Source of the DNA: Paraburkholderia sp. UYCP14C
Lineage (GTDB): Bacteria > Pseudomonadota > Gammaproteobacteria > Burkholderiales > Burkholderiaceae
Assembly: GCF_004197395.1 (NCBI RefSeq)
Contig: NZ_SELS01000006.1
Span: 124,001 to 188,000, forward strand
Length of the DNA: 64,000 bases
Direction: 5' to 3'
Positions 55,647-64,000 of the stretch are shown here, piece after piece (the first letter of the stretch is position 1; every line of letters begins with the position of its first letter). A program made the translations under genes and the position numbers. The notes under the pieces were generated by a model. The model saw nothing but the letters and a program-made list of their open reading frames with translations. It ran no database searches and was not told where the DNA came from.

Positions 55647-57062
55647 ATGGCTGAGAATCAAGCTCCGGCAGCGCTTGCCCTGCCTTCCAGCGCACCCGCC
55701 GAACGACGGACCTCCCGAAAGAAACGCTGGATCATCGTTACGATCCTTGTCTGTGCGTCGCTCGTCGCGGGGCGCATGTGGTGGCACAGCCGCTATTACG
55801 AAGAGACCGAAAATGCTTATCTCGACGGCGACGTCACGCTCGTTTCTCCGCGCGTCGCCGGCACGGTGCGCGCGGTGTTCGTGCGCGACAACCAACGGGT
55901 GAAAGGCGGCGATCTGCTGCTGGAACTCGATGGGGCCGATTACGAGATCAAGGTCCAGCACGTGCTGGCGGAACTCGGCGAGATCGACGCTCACGTCAAG
56001 CAGGTCGACGCGCAAGTGCAGCAGTCGGCTGCCGAATCCGCGGCGGCCGACGCGCAGGTGTCACGAGCCGAGGTACAGGCGCGCCACTCGCGCGCGGACG
56101 CATTGCGCTATGCGTCGGTGTATGCCGAGGACATGAAGGCCGTTTCGAAACAGGAATTGGACAATGCGATCGCCGCGAGCGAGATGGCGGCATCGGAACT
56201 GCAGGCGCAGAAGGACCAGGCGTCCGCCGCTCAGGCAAAGCAAGCCTCGCTCGCCGCTTCGAGGTCGACCTTGCTCGCGCACCGGGACGTGTTGCTCGCC
56301 GATTTGCAGGAAGCCCGGCAGAATCTGGACTACAACAGGATCTATGCGCCTGTGAGCGGCCGAATCGGGAAAAAGAACGTCGAGGTCGGATCGCGAATTC
56401 AGCCAGGTGAGCAGGTGCTTGCCATCGTGCAGGACAGCGTGTGGGTCAATGCGAACTTCAAGGAGACCCAACTCGCCGGCCTGGCTCAGGGGCAGTTAGT
56501 TCAAGTCCGCATCGATGCCGTTCCCGGGCATACCTTCGTCGGCCGCATCGACAGTTTCTCTCCGGCCTCGGGCGCTCATTTCGCATTGCTTCCGCCGGAC
56601 AACGCCACCGGCAATTTCACCAAAATCGTCCAGCGCGTGCCGGTCAAGATCGTCCTTGAGCCGGGTTCCGTCGGAGCCTTCAAGGACCGCCTGATGCCGG
56701 GCATGTCTGCATTGGTGGAGATCGACCTGCGGCAGGTGCAGGGAGGCTCTGACGTCAAGACTGCGGAGTCTGCTGCTGAGCGACAGACGCCGCGAGCCAG
56801 ATCGCGGGGCAACGCGCTCACGCAGTCCGCCGCGCTGCCGGTCGCAACCACGAGCGCGCCGCTCACAGCGTTGAGCGCCGAGACCGCGGACGAGATGCAA
56901 AAGCGGATAGTCGAATCGGGATGGGACCAGCCGGCCAGCGCGGCCGCCGTCCGTGTGGCTGCACCGGCTCGTCATGCCGCGCAGCCGCCGATCCAGCGGC
57001 ACGACTATATCCGTGTCGATGCGCCGGCAGTCGAGCACCCTTTGCGCCGGGGTGGTCCATGA
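55647..57062 (+). CDS. EmrA/HlyD-type membrane fusion protein
   Basis: A 471-residue periplasmic adaptor. One membrane helix (KRWIIVTILVCASLVAGRMW) is followed by the biotinyl-lipoyl half GTVRAVFVRDNQRVKGGDLL, a coiled-coil hairpin, the second lipoyl half YNRIYAPVSGRIGKKNVEVG, and the beta-barrel ending at about residue 370. A 100-residue Ala/Arg/Pro-rich C-terminal extension is unusual. GGGAGG lies five bases before ATG 55647. It overlaps the transporter gene by ATGA. Confidence 0.92.
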   Translation: MAENQAPAALALPSSAPAERRTSRKKRWIIVTILVCASLVAGRMWWHSRYYEETENAYLDGDVTLVSPRVAGTVRAVFVRDNQRVKGGDLLLELDGADYEIKVQHVLAELGEIDAHVKQVDAQVQQSAAESAAADAQVSRAEVQARHSRADALRYASVYAEDMKAVSKQELDNAIAASEMAASELQAQKDQASAAQAKQASLAASRSTLLAHRDVLLADLQEARQNLDYNRIYAPVSGRIGKKNVEVGSRIQPGEQVLAIVQDSVWVNANFKETQLAGLAQGQLVQVRIDAVPGHTFVGRIDSFSPASGAHFALLPPDNATGNFTKIVQRVPVKIVLEPGSVGAFKDRLMPGMSALVEIDLRQVQGGSDVKTAESAAERQTPRARSRGNALTQSAALPVATTSAPLTALSAETADEMQKRIVESGWDQPASAAAVRVAAPARHAAQPPIQRHDYIRVDAPAVEHPLRRGGP

Positions 57063-58666
57063 AGAATCACTTCGGCGGCAGCCCGGCGCCAACAACGAGC
57101 GATCGGTCTGCCACCCGGTCCCCGGAGACTGAGGACGCCGCACTTCGGCGGACCTGGATCGCGGTCGCGGCCGCCACACTCGGCGTCTTCATGTCCATCC
57201 TGGACATCCAGATCACGAACGCCTCCTTGAAGGAAATCTTCGGATCACTGTCGGCAACGCAGGATGAGGGCTCATGGATGTCCACTGCCTATCTGGCGGC
57301 CGAAGTGACGGTCATCCCGTTGACGACTCTTTTTATGACCGTTTTCGGCCTGCGCAACTACATGCTGGCGAATTCGATCCTCTTCGTGCTCTTCTCGACC
57401 TTGTGCGGTTATGCATGGAACCTTCAGAGCATGATCGTGTTCCGGATGCTCCAGGGCCTGGCCGGCGGCGGCCTGATACCGATGGCCATGACGTTGCTAT
57501 TGACGCGACTGCCGGCGACCAGGCGCACGACGGGGCTCGCCTGGATGATGCTCGCAACCACGCTCGCGCCGACGTTTGGCCCGACGATTGGCGGCATCCT
57601 GACGGGACTCTACGGATGGCCCTCCATCTTCTTTATCAACTGGGCGCCGGGCATCGTGATGGTGGCGGGTCTCGCATATGGGCTGGACCGGGGCGCGCGC
57701 AAACCGGACATCCTCCGGCAGGCGGATTGGCTGGCCATCGCGACCATGGCCACGGGACTCGTCTCGCTCATCATTTACCTCGAGGAAGGCAATACCCGCG
57801 ATTGGTTCGATTCACGCTTCATTCAATTCTTCTTTTTATCGGCTTTGGTGAACCTGAGCATCTGGATCTTCCTCATGCTGTCCCGGAAAAATCCGTTCGT
57901 GAACCTCGGCTTGTTCGGGCGCCGCAATTTCGGGGTCTCTTCCATCGTTGGCACTGCAACCGGCATGGCGCTCTACGGCTCCACGTTCCTGTTGCCGCTA
58001 TTCCTGGCACAGATCGCCGGCTACAACTCCCTGCAGATCGGCATGGTGATCATGTGGATGGGGCCGCCCCAGATGGTGATGATGCCCATCGTCGCCAGGT
58101 TCTCCAAGGTCTACGACAACCGGCTCATCTGCTCGCTGGGTCTGCTGCTTTTCGCGATGTCATCGTTCCTGAACTCCACCATGACGGCGGACACGGCGCG
58201 CGACCAGCTGATCGCCTCGCAGATCTTGAGGGGCCTGGGCCAGCCGATGATCGTGTTGACCTTGTCCAATTTCGCCACGGTACGAATGGAGCTGGAGAAC
58301 ATGTCCTCCGCCTCCAGTCTGTTCAACATGTCGAGAATCCTGGGGGGCGCGGTTGGCACGGCAATCCTGGCGACCTTGCTCACGCTGCGCGAAAGATACC
58401 ATTCGGTCCGATTGGGCGAATCGGTGTCTGCATTCTCCGACGGCGTCCTGTCACGGGTCGATCTGTTGTCCTCCGCTTTTTCGCGCGACACCGCGGACAC
58501 TGCTGGCACAGGCAGCCAGGCGTTCGCGGCGATATCGAACATCGTCAGACGCGAATCGTTCGTCATGGCTTATAACGATTGCTTCTTCGTGTTGAGCGTG
58601 GTTCTGGCTGCGTCCGTCGCGATCATATGGCTGTCGGACCGGGTCGTTGCGGCAGGGGCCAAATGA
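57059..58666 (+). CDS. DHA2-family MFS drug exporter (EmrB-like)
   Basis: A 535-residue inner-membrane proton antiporter with about 14 helices. The family signature is WIAVAAATLGVFMSILDIQI, followed by motif-C-like MMLATTLAPTFGPTIGGILT. The start at 57059 overlaps the adaptor stop, and the stop overlaps the outer-membrane gene start (ATGA at both ends), so the three subunits are made together. Exports hydrophobic toxicants in family members. Confidence 0.93.
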   Translation: MKNHFGGSPAPTTSDRSATRSPETEDAALRRTWIAVAAATLGVFMSILDIQITNASLKEIFGSLSATQDEGSWMSTAYLAAEVTVIPLTTLFMTVFGLRNYMLANSILFVLFSTLCGYAWNLQSMIVFRMLQGLAGGGLIPMAMTLLLTRLPATRRTTGLAWMMLATTLAPTFGPTIGGILTGLYGWPSIFFINWAPGIVMVAGLAYGLDRGARKPDILRQADWLAIATMATGLVSLIIYLEEGNTRDWFDSRFIQFFFLSALVNLSIWIFLMLSRKNPFVNLGLFGRRNFGVSSIVGTATGMALYGSTFLLPLFLAQIAGYNSLQIGMVIMWMGPPQMVMMPIVARFSKVYDNRLICSLGLLLFAMSSFLNSTMTADTARDQLIASQILRGLGQPMIVLTLSNFATVRMELENMSSASSLFNMSRILGGAVGTAILATLLTLRERYHSVRLGESVSAFSDGVLSRVDLLSSAFSRDTADTAGTGSQAFAAISNIVRRESFVMAYNDCFFVLSVVLAASVAIIWLSDRVVAAGAK

Positions 58667-60120
58667 TGGCAATCAGGAAAAAGGGCTGGCTGCTTCTCTG
58701 CTTCGTCCTGCTGCTGCAGGCCGGATGCAGTACGGGTCCGCTGACGCCAATCGAGGGACCCGTCGACACGCCTGCACGATTCAAAGGCGGCGACCCGGCC
58801 GCCGCTCCCATCCAAGGGGAATGGTGGAAGGCTTACCACGACGACGTCCTGACTGGGCTGGTCGAGGCGACGCTGCGAAACAACCCCAACCTCAATGTCG
58901 CATTCGCCAGGTTGCGGGCGGCGCGCGAGGAGGTCAAGGCAACCTCGGCCGGCTTGCTGCCGCGCATCGACGCCAACGCGGAATTCAGCTACTTGCACAC
59001 GTCACCGTATACTCCGTTCGGCGAGGCGCTGGGACAGCAGTCCATCGAGGGCAGACAGTATTCGGTCGGGGCTTCGGTGGCCTGGGAGCCGGACCTCTGG
59101 GGGCGCGTGGCCAACGCTGTCGAAGTGGCCGACACCAGGGTCGTGCTCGCCAGGATAGAGATCGATTCGTACATGCTCATCCTGTGCGCCGAGGTGGTCC
59201 AGTCCTATTGGCAAATGCGCTCGGCTGAATTGGACTCGGCGATTCTGCGGGCCTTCCAGCAGTCGCGCGCAGAAACCGAGCAGGTGCTGGCGTCGCAGTA
59301 CAAGGGAGGTCTGATCGGCGAACTGGAACTGGCCCGGGCACGCGCCGATGTGGCGAGCGCCGCGGCCGAACTGGCGGATGCTGGCAAGCGGCGCGACCTG
59401 AGCGAGCACAGTCTGGCGACCTTGACCGGGCGGCCGATCGCGGATTTCTCGGTGCCGCCTGCCTTTACGAATTTACAACGGGATTTCCTGCTACCCCCGC
59501 CGCCGAGGATCGCACCCGGTATGCCGGCGGACATTCTCGCGCGTCGCCCCGACCTGGCGGCGAGTGCCCAGCACATCCGGGCTGCCATCGCCGATCGGAA
59601 TATCGCCGAAACGGCGTTCTATCCTTCCATCAAGCTGACGGGCAATTTCGGCTTCGCATCGATGGAGCTCCGCACGCTGCTGGAGGGCCAGCAATTTTCG
59701 CTCGGGCCCGTTGCCATTTCGCTGCCAATCTTCGATGGCGGCAGGAACAAGGCGAACCTGGCTGCGGCGGACGCACGCTACCAGGAGGCCGTGGCGTCGC
59801 ACAAAAGCAAACTGCTGCTGGCGCTCAAGGAAGTCGACGATGCATTGACGGAAATCGCCGCGGGCGAAGCGGCCGTCGAGCAGCGGCAAAAGGCCCTCGA
59901 CGCCGCCCGTCGTGCCGAGGCAGTCGCGCGGTTTCGCTTCGACAAGGGCCTGGCCACTTACTTCGACGTGATGGACTCGCAACGCACGATGCTCTCCATC
60001 GAAAGGGCCATGCTGCAGAACCGCACGCAGGCGCTCGTTGCGAGCGTTCAATTGGTGCGAGCCCTCGGAGGCGGCTGGAAAGCGGGCGAGGTCGTCACGC
60101 CGGCCCAGTTGTACCGATGA
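58663..60120 (+). CDS. Outer-membrane efflux lipoprotein (NodT family)
   Basis: A 485-residue TolC-like channel. The signal peptide has lipobox LLQAGC with lipidated Cys22. Typical NodT blocks are VAWEPDLWGRVANAVEVADT, RARADVASAAAELADAGKRR and GMPADILARRPDLAASAQHI. The repeated halves end in ALGGGWKAGE. The start overlaps the MFS stop. Completes a tripartite efflux pump with the two genes before it. Confidence 0.93.
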   Translation: MMAIRKKGWLLLCFVLLLQAGCSTGPLTPIEGPVDTPARFKGGDPAAAPIQGEWWKAYHDDVLTGLVEATLRNNPNLNVAFARLRAAREEVKATSAGLLPRIDANAEFSYLHTSPYTPFGEALGQQSIEGRQYSVGASVAWEPDLWGRVANAVEVADTRVVLARIEIDSYMLILCAEVVQSYWQMRSAELDSAILRAFQQSRAETEQVLASQYKGGLIGELELARARADVASAAAELADAGKRRDLSEHSLATLTGRPIADFSVPPAFTNLQRDFLLPPPPRIAPGMPADILARRPDLAASAQHIRAAIADRNIAETAFYPSIKLTGNFGFASMELRTLLEGQQFSLGPVAISLPIFDGGRNKANLAAADARYQEAVASHKSKLLLALKEVDDALTEIAAGEAAVEQRQKALDAARRAEAVARFRFDKGLATYFDVMDSQRTMLSIERAMLQNRTQALVASVQLVRALGGGWKAGEVVTPAQLYR

Positions 60121-60142
60121 AGATGCCGGCTTCGAGCTTGCG

Positions 60143-60207
60143 GCGCTGTCGCGTCTCGCGCGAGCACATTGATCGAAAAGCGCGGCCACGTCGACGATCA
60201 CGACATC
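60143..60207 (+). pseudogene. Fragment of an AhpD-fold (carboxymuconolactone decarboxylase-like) gene
   Basis: This 65-base stretch aligns with 28137-28199 inside the AhpD-fold gene with few substitutions and one two-base insertion that breaks the frame; after it the frame reads LIEKRGHVDDHDI against LIEKRGRIDDHDI. Both sides are unrelated, so it is a small relic of a related gene, not necessarily of the copy at 27.8 kb. Confidence 0.7.
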
Positions 60208-60536
60208 CTTCGCGATCCTCCAGTGGCGATCGTTGAAGGACAGGAGCCAGTCATGACCGACGCGAGTCCACGGACGGTACCTTCGTTCCCCTACAAATTC
60301 CGCTCTCTGTGCAATCGCGATGGAGGGCTGGATCGAACCCGGCTGGACGAACGTCCCAACGATTTCTTCGGAACTGAGGACCTGCTATCGCTGGCTGACG
60401 AAGATGCGGTGCATCAGGGGGTGGTGGCCGACTGAACAACAACGGCAGACGAATTCGATCGACCGACTGAGCCAAACCGTGCCCGCACCTTCGACTGATC
60501 AGCTTCGTCGCAATGTAACGCGATCGAGTTCTGTCC

Positions 60537-60601
60537 GCCCGCTTCTTTCGTAGGGCGCATCTTCGTATTTCACGCTGCGCCACAGCCGTTCGACAAAGAC
60601 G
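60537..60601 (-). pseudogene. IS3-family transposase (orfB) scrap
   Basis: The minus strand reads RKTVFVERLWRSVKYEDAPY, carrying the catalytic-Glu-region signature VFVERLWRSVKYE of IS3-group transposases. No further transposase similarity is visible on either side, so only about 20 residues remain. Confidence 0.65.
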
Positions 60602-61053
60602 GTCTTGCGTCAACTCGCCGCCGATGGCGGCCGCCAAGTTGCTCTGCACTCGCGCGCCCCCGCTTCATCGAAGATTCTCGATTGACCGTGAGGTAATCGA
60701 GTCGCGCTCATGCGATCGCCAAGACTCGCGACCTGTTTGCTCGCGTTTCAGATCTATCGCAAGCTCACGCGATGCAATTGCCGCGTCGAGTAACGCGTCG
60801 TGCGGAGCATGGCAACTCGGTGCACTCTTCCCCGTAACGCCCGGTTTTGAGCGAACAGAGCGGCGAGTCAATCGACGAAAATTCGAGGTCATTGCGGTGG
60901 ATGGCGATTCCGCACATAGCGCGCGAAACCGACACATCGGAATAAAGCGATTTGACAGAGAAAGCAGGAAGTCAGTAATTACTCCGAGTGGCACAGATAT
61001 TTGGATCAGCTACAGTGGTCAGATCGGATCTGAATTGATAGGGCTTCTGCCAT

Positions 61054-61998
61054 ATGGACACTATTCCACAAAAAAGTGAGGGCGACGTCGAGCTCGATCT
61101 TCACCATCTGCAAGTATTCGATGTCCTCTTGACCGAACACAGCCTCACCAAAGCTGCGCGCGTACTCAATCTTTCGCAGCCCGCACTGAGCAAGACACTC
61201 GCGCGACTTCGACTGTATTTTGGCGACCCGCTTTTTGTGCGCGTTGGGCTGCGCATGGAGCCGACACCCAAGGCGCAGGAACTCACAGAACCAGTGAGAT
61301 CGATATTAAAGAACATTCGCGCTCTCCGCTCGGAGTACGCATCGTTCGACCCTAAAACCTCCACGCGTAAGTTCAGCTTTTTTCTGGTCGATGCGGGGGC
61401 AATCAAGATTTTCCCAACTCTCCTGAACTACCTCGCGACGGAAGCACCGGGCATATGCGTTCAGTCGATTCCCTGCGACGCTCAGCACCTGGACCTCTGG
61501 CTCGAATCAGGCCTCGTCGATCTGGCCATCGGCTCGTTCCCTTCCCTGACAATGGGGATCCGGCGCGTGCCGCTGTGGACCGAGACCTACGTGAGCGTGA
61601 CGCGCAAGGACCACCCGCGCATCGGTACTCATCCAGGCAGAGCAGAGTTTATCGCCGAAAAGCATGCGCTCGTATCGGCACTCGGTACCGGGCATGAACA
61701 CCTTGCAGTCGAGCGGCTCATCGAGTCCGCGGTACCGAGCAGGAACATCGTGTGTCGCGTCCCCGTCTTTACATCGGCGGCGCTGATAGCAAAACACTCC
61801 GATGTCATTGCCACAGTGCCAAGAAGCCTCGCCGTTGCCATGTGCGACGATCTCGACCTGCAACTGGTCGAGCCGCCGATCGAACTGCCAAGACTGGAAA
61901 TTGCCCAGTACTGGCACGATCGATGTCACCTCGAGCCGGGCAATCAATGGCTTCGGAATACTTTTCGCAAGCTGTTTTCGACGCCGCCCCGGTCCTAG
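61054..61998 (+). CDS. LysR family regulator (NodD/NahR-like subgroup)
   Basis: A 314-residue LysR protein. The N-terminus DLHHLQVFDVLLTEHSLTKA and HTH ARVLNLSQPALSKTLARLRL are of the NodD/NahR/PcpR type, regulators of aromatic degradation or flavonoid response. It is convergent with the dioxygenase gene 87 bases away, so it does not share a promoter with it but may still regulate it. Confidence 0.88.
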   Translation: MDTIPQKSEGDVELDLHHLQVFDVLLTEHSLTKAARVLNLSQPALSKTLARLRLYFGDPLFVRVGLRMEPTPKAQELTEPVRSILKNIRALRSEYASFDPKTSTRKFSFFLVDAGAIKIFPTLLNYLATEAPGICVQSIPCDAQHLDLWLESGLVDLAIGSFPSLTMGIRRVPLWTETYVSVTRKDHPRIGTHPGRAEFIAEKHALVSALGTGHEHLAVERLIESAVPSRNIVCRVPVFTSAALIAKHSDVIATVPRSLAVAMCDDLDLQLVEPPIELPRLEIAQYWHDRCHLEPGNQWLRNTFRKLFSTPPRS

Positions 61999-62085
61999 GC
62001 AGCCAGATCCTCATTGAACGGAAACCCGCCGGGATTGCAACGCCAGCGCAACCGCACCACCAGAATGATGCGCGTACGGAATGGC

Positions 62086-62916
62086 TTAACCGACGGGATT
62101 CAGGACGAAATCGTAATTCAACGTGTAACCGCCTTCTGGCTGCTTGACCCAGTCCGCAACCAACGTTTGTCTAACTCCAAACACTGCGTCGGAATCCAGA
62201 TATTGGTCCCCGTTTCGGAATACATGCGTGACCAGCGTCTGATAATTTTTTGCCTTGATCATGAAATGAAGGTGAGCGGGACGCCACGGGTGTCGCGCGG
62301 TAGCACGCAGCAAATCGCCCACCGGGCCATCGGCAGGAATTGGGTATGCGACAGCGACCACGGTACGAAACTCAAAACTACCGTCCGCCTGTGACCTGAG
62401 CACGCCCCTCCCCTGGTGGGTCTCGAGGTTCGGGTACTGAACGTCGTAATTGCCCGTGGCGTCGGCCTGCCAGACTTCGAGCTCCGCGCCCGCAATCGGC
62501 GCACCGTGCAGATCCTTCACGGTGCCTCGCACGAGGCAAGGCTCGCCAATGGCTCCATTGGCGATGTCAGCGCCATTTGCATACTCAGGCGCGCCCTCCA
62601 CGTGGAATGGGCCAAACACGGTCGATTCCGTGCAACCTCGCGGCTTCCTGTTGTTCATCGCGACGGTCAGCATCGACAGTCCGAGCACGTCGCTCAACAG
62701 GATGAACTCCTGGCGTTTGTCGTCACACTTTTGTCCTGTCTGAGTCAGAAATGAGATCCCCGCGCGCAACTCCGCTTCGGTCAGTTTGACGTCGCGGGCG
62801 AAGTCGTGCAAATGCGTGATGAGGCTCGTGAGGATGAACTTCAAACGGGGATCCGGTGTACCGGCCAGGAGATCGAGTACTGCTTGTGTGACAGTTTGCT
62901 CGTCAAGATTGCGCAT
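62086..62916 (-). CDS. Intradiol ring-cleavage dioxygenase (hydroxyquinol 1,2-dioxygenase-like)
   Basis: Cleaves hydroxyquinol to maleylacetate, or a catechol to a muconate. The 276-residue protein has an N-terminal helical dimerisation domain and the Fe(III) ligands Tyr157 (NYDVQYPN), Tyr191 (AYPIPADGPVG), His215 and His217 (WRPAHLHFMI). ATG 62916 is preferred because GGAG lies seven bases before it; ATGs at 62928 and 62940 also exist. The maleylacetate reductase gene 84 bases upstream favours the hydroxyquinol route. Confidence 0.9.
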   Translation of the reverse strand: MRNLDEQTVTQAVLDLLAGTPDPRLKFILTSLITHLHDFARDVKLTEAELRAGISFLTQTGQKCDDKRQEFILLSDVLGLSMLTVAMNNRKPRGCTESTVFGPFHVEGAPEYANGADIANGAIGEPCLVRGTVKDLHGAPIAGAELEVWQADATGNYDVQYPNLETHQGRGVLRSQADGSFEFRTVVAVAYPIPADGPVGDLLRATARHPWRPAHLHFMIKAKNYQTLVTHVFRNGDQYLDSDAVFGVRQTLVADWVKQPEGGYTLNYDFVLNPVG

Positions 62917-63000
62917 CTTTGACTCCATTGATCGTTGCATGTTTAACCGCTTTCAGGCGATAAGAATGATTCCTCACACCGCTTGCCGCGAATCGTCCAA

Positions 63001-64000
63001 TTACATTTTCGGTCGCACTCCGTCGTAGGCGTCCTGTAGCAATTGCCTTATCGCCAATTTTTCTAGTGCCCGAGGATTGGGATATTGATTCTGCAGCGCA
63101 ACCTCACATGCCTTGTCGAGATCCGACTCTTTCATTCCAATATCTTTCAGTGCCAACTGTGCGCCGCTCCTTTTCGCGAGGTCGAAAACGGCTTGGGGTG
63201 CGCTGGTGCCGTAAAGGGCACGAGCGATTCGCTCCATTGCACGCGAGGCGGCTTTCGCGTTATAGGCCAATGCGTGGGGCAAGATGATGGTATGCGTTTC
63301 CGCATGCGGCAGGTCGAAGCTACCGCCCAACGTATGGCAGAGCTTATGGTGCAGAGACATCGCCACCGCCCCTAGCACGGATCCACATAGCCATGCGCCA
63401 TAGAGTGCGTCGAATCTTGCTCGCCGTACGGTTGCATCGTCGGCATCCAATGTCAGTAAAGGCAGTGCTCGTCCAATGGCGGCGATGCCCTCGCTAGCCA
63501 TCAAATCCTTGATCGGATTGGCGTCCACCGCGTAAAGGCCTTCCGCCGCATGAGCAATCGCATTGATTGCGCTGCTGACGCTCATGGATACCGGCAACGA
63601 ATAGGTGAGTTCGGGATCGTAGATCACCGTCTTCGGTATCACACGGCTGTCGCGACCGGTCCTTTTCAACCCAGCCTGGGTTATGCCGTAGATCGGCGTC
63701 ATTTCAGAGCCGGCATAGGTCGTAGGGATAGCGAGGATCGGGAAGTCCGACTCCAGTGCGATGGCCTTTCCCAGTCCCGTCGTCGATCCACCACCGATTG
63801 CGATAGCACAGTCAGCGTCGAGACGGCGTGCTGTCTCGCGTGCTTCGCGGGCAATTTCGATAGGTACATGCATTGCCGCTTTCGCAAACACGCCCACCAC
63901 CCGCACGCCGAGAATCGCTGCGATCCGCTCGGCGTCCTCCCGTTGATCAGGTGTCGCGAGTATCAGGGCGCGACGCGCGCCAAGCAGATCAACTTCCGCT
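63001..64000 (-). CDS. Maleylacetate reductase (iron-type alcohol dehydrogenase fold), partial
   Basis: Reduces maleylacetate to 3-oxoadipate with NAD(P)H. The frame is open to the right window edge, so the N-terminus (about 20 residues) is missing; about 332 residues are visible. The N-terminal part reads LGARRALILATPDQREDAER, then FAKAAMHVP. The cofactor block is AIAIGGGSTTGLGKAIALES, and IPTTYAGSEMTPIYGIT follows. The His-rich metal-type region is SLHHKLCHTLGGSFDLPHAE. It is the gene upstream of the ring-cleavage dioxygenase and probably co-transcribed. Confidence 0.92.
   Translation of the reverse strand, partial: AEVDLLGARRALILATPDQREDAERIAAILGVRVVGVFAKAAMHVPIEIAREARETARRLDADCAIAIGGGSTTGLGKAIALESDFPILAIPTTYAGSEMTPIYGITQAGLKRTGRDSRVIPKTVIYDPELTYSLPVSMSVSSAINAIAHAAEGLYAVDANPIKDLMASEGIAAIGRALPLLTLDADDATVRRARFDALYGAWLCGSVLGAVAMSLHHKLCHTLGGSFDLPHAETHTIILPHALAYNAKAASRAMERIARALYGTSAPQAVFDLAKRSGAQLALKDIGMKESDLDKACEVALQNQYPNPRALEKLAIRQLLQDAYDGVRPKM

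Larger units (their letters stand above)
60121..61053. other. Remnant-bearing gene-free region
   Basis: About 930 bases with no intact gene. It holds an AhpD-type gene fragment (60143-60207) and an IS3-type transposase scrap (60537-60601), listed separately. The rest gives only short frames without family similarity. The segment 60900-61050 is AT-richer and should contain the promoter of the LysR gene at 61054. Confidence 0.6.

Noticed and set aside
57274-58575. Second plus-strand frame inside the MFS gene
   Set aside because: Out-of-frame reading of a membrane protein gene; lacks hydrophobic segments.

Overview
The window looks like chromosomal DNA of a Burkholderiaceae member, most likely Paraburkholderia or Burkholderia. 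The reasons are high GC with strong third-position bias, the gene order sbp-cysT-cysW-cysA-cysB, a nodIJ-type ABC exporter, Burkholderia-type porins, many LysR regulators, and a glyoxylate-to-glycerate cluster gcl-hyi-glxR. It holds about 60 protein genes. I see no rRNA, tRNA or CRISPR array.

Layout. 1-3.0 kb: gcl (5' cut), hyi, glxR for glyoxylate to D-glycerate. 3.3-7.4 kb: an asparaginase, a trimeric autotransporter adhesin and a decayed IS transposase. 7.7-12.9 kb: the sulfate uptake operon with its regulator CysB. 13.1-15.6 kb: lexA with two SOS boxes, two small proteins and a universal stress protein. 16.0-23.4 kb: the nodIJ exporter, a LysR/M20 peptidase divergent pair, an aldo-keto reductase and small conserved proteins. 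23.4-29.5 kb: an accessory stretch of redox and quinone-type genes (DoxX, NmrA/SDR protein, TetR, HxlR, NADP-binding reductase, carboxymuconolactone-decarboxylase-like protein, beta-carbonic anhydrase) among gene remnants.

29.6-37.0 kb: one tight minus-strand operon combining a NitT/TauT-type ABC importer, an FAD oxidoreductase, a CaiB CoA-transferase, an enoyl-CoA hydratase, a ferredoxin and a LysR regulator. It is probably an uptake and CoA-dependent degradation route for an unidentified small acid. 37.5-39.7 kb: a porin and a PBP7-type peptidase. 40.1-50.3 kb: a spermidine/putrescine-type ABC importer split over two divergent units, together with a GMC oxidoreductase, a PuuB-like amine oxidoreductase, an aldehyde dehydrogenase, a HAD hydrolase and a LysR regulator. 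An identical 17-base motif lies upstream of both units.

50.4-55.0 kb: the most unusual locus. It is a translationally coupled operon of an acyl desaturase, a cyclopropane-synthase-like methyltransferase that lacks two canonical bicarbonate-binding residues, a solitary PaaA-like diiron protein and an alpha/beta hydrolase, followed by an ABHD18-like hydrolase. It looks like a fatty-acyl modification pathway whose product I cannot name. 55.6-60.1 kb: an EmrA/EmrB/NodT-type tripartite efflux operon. 60.1-61.0 kb: a scar region with gene remnants. 61.1-64.0 kb: a LysR regulator, a hydroxyquinol-type 1,2-dioxygenase and a maleylacetate reductase cut by the window end.
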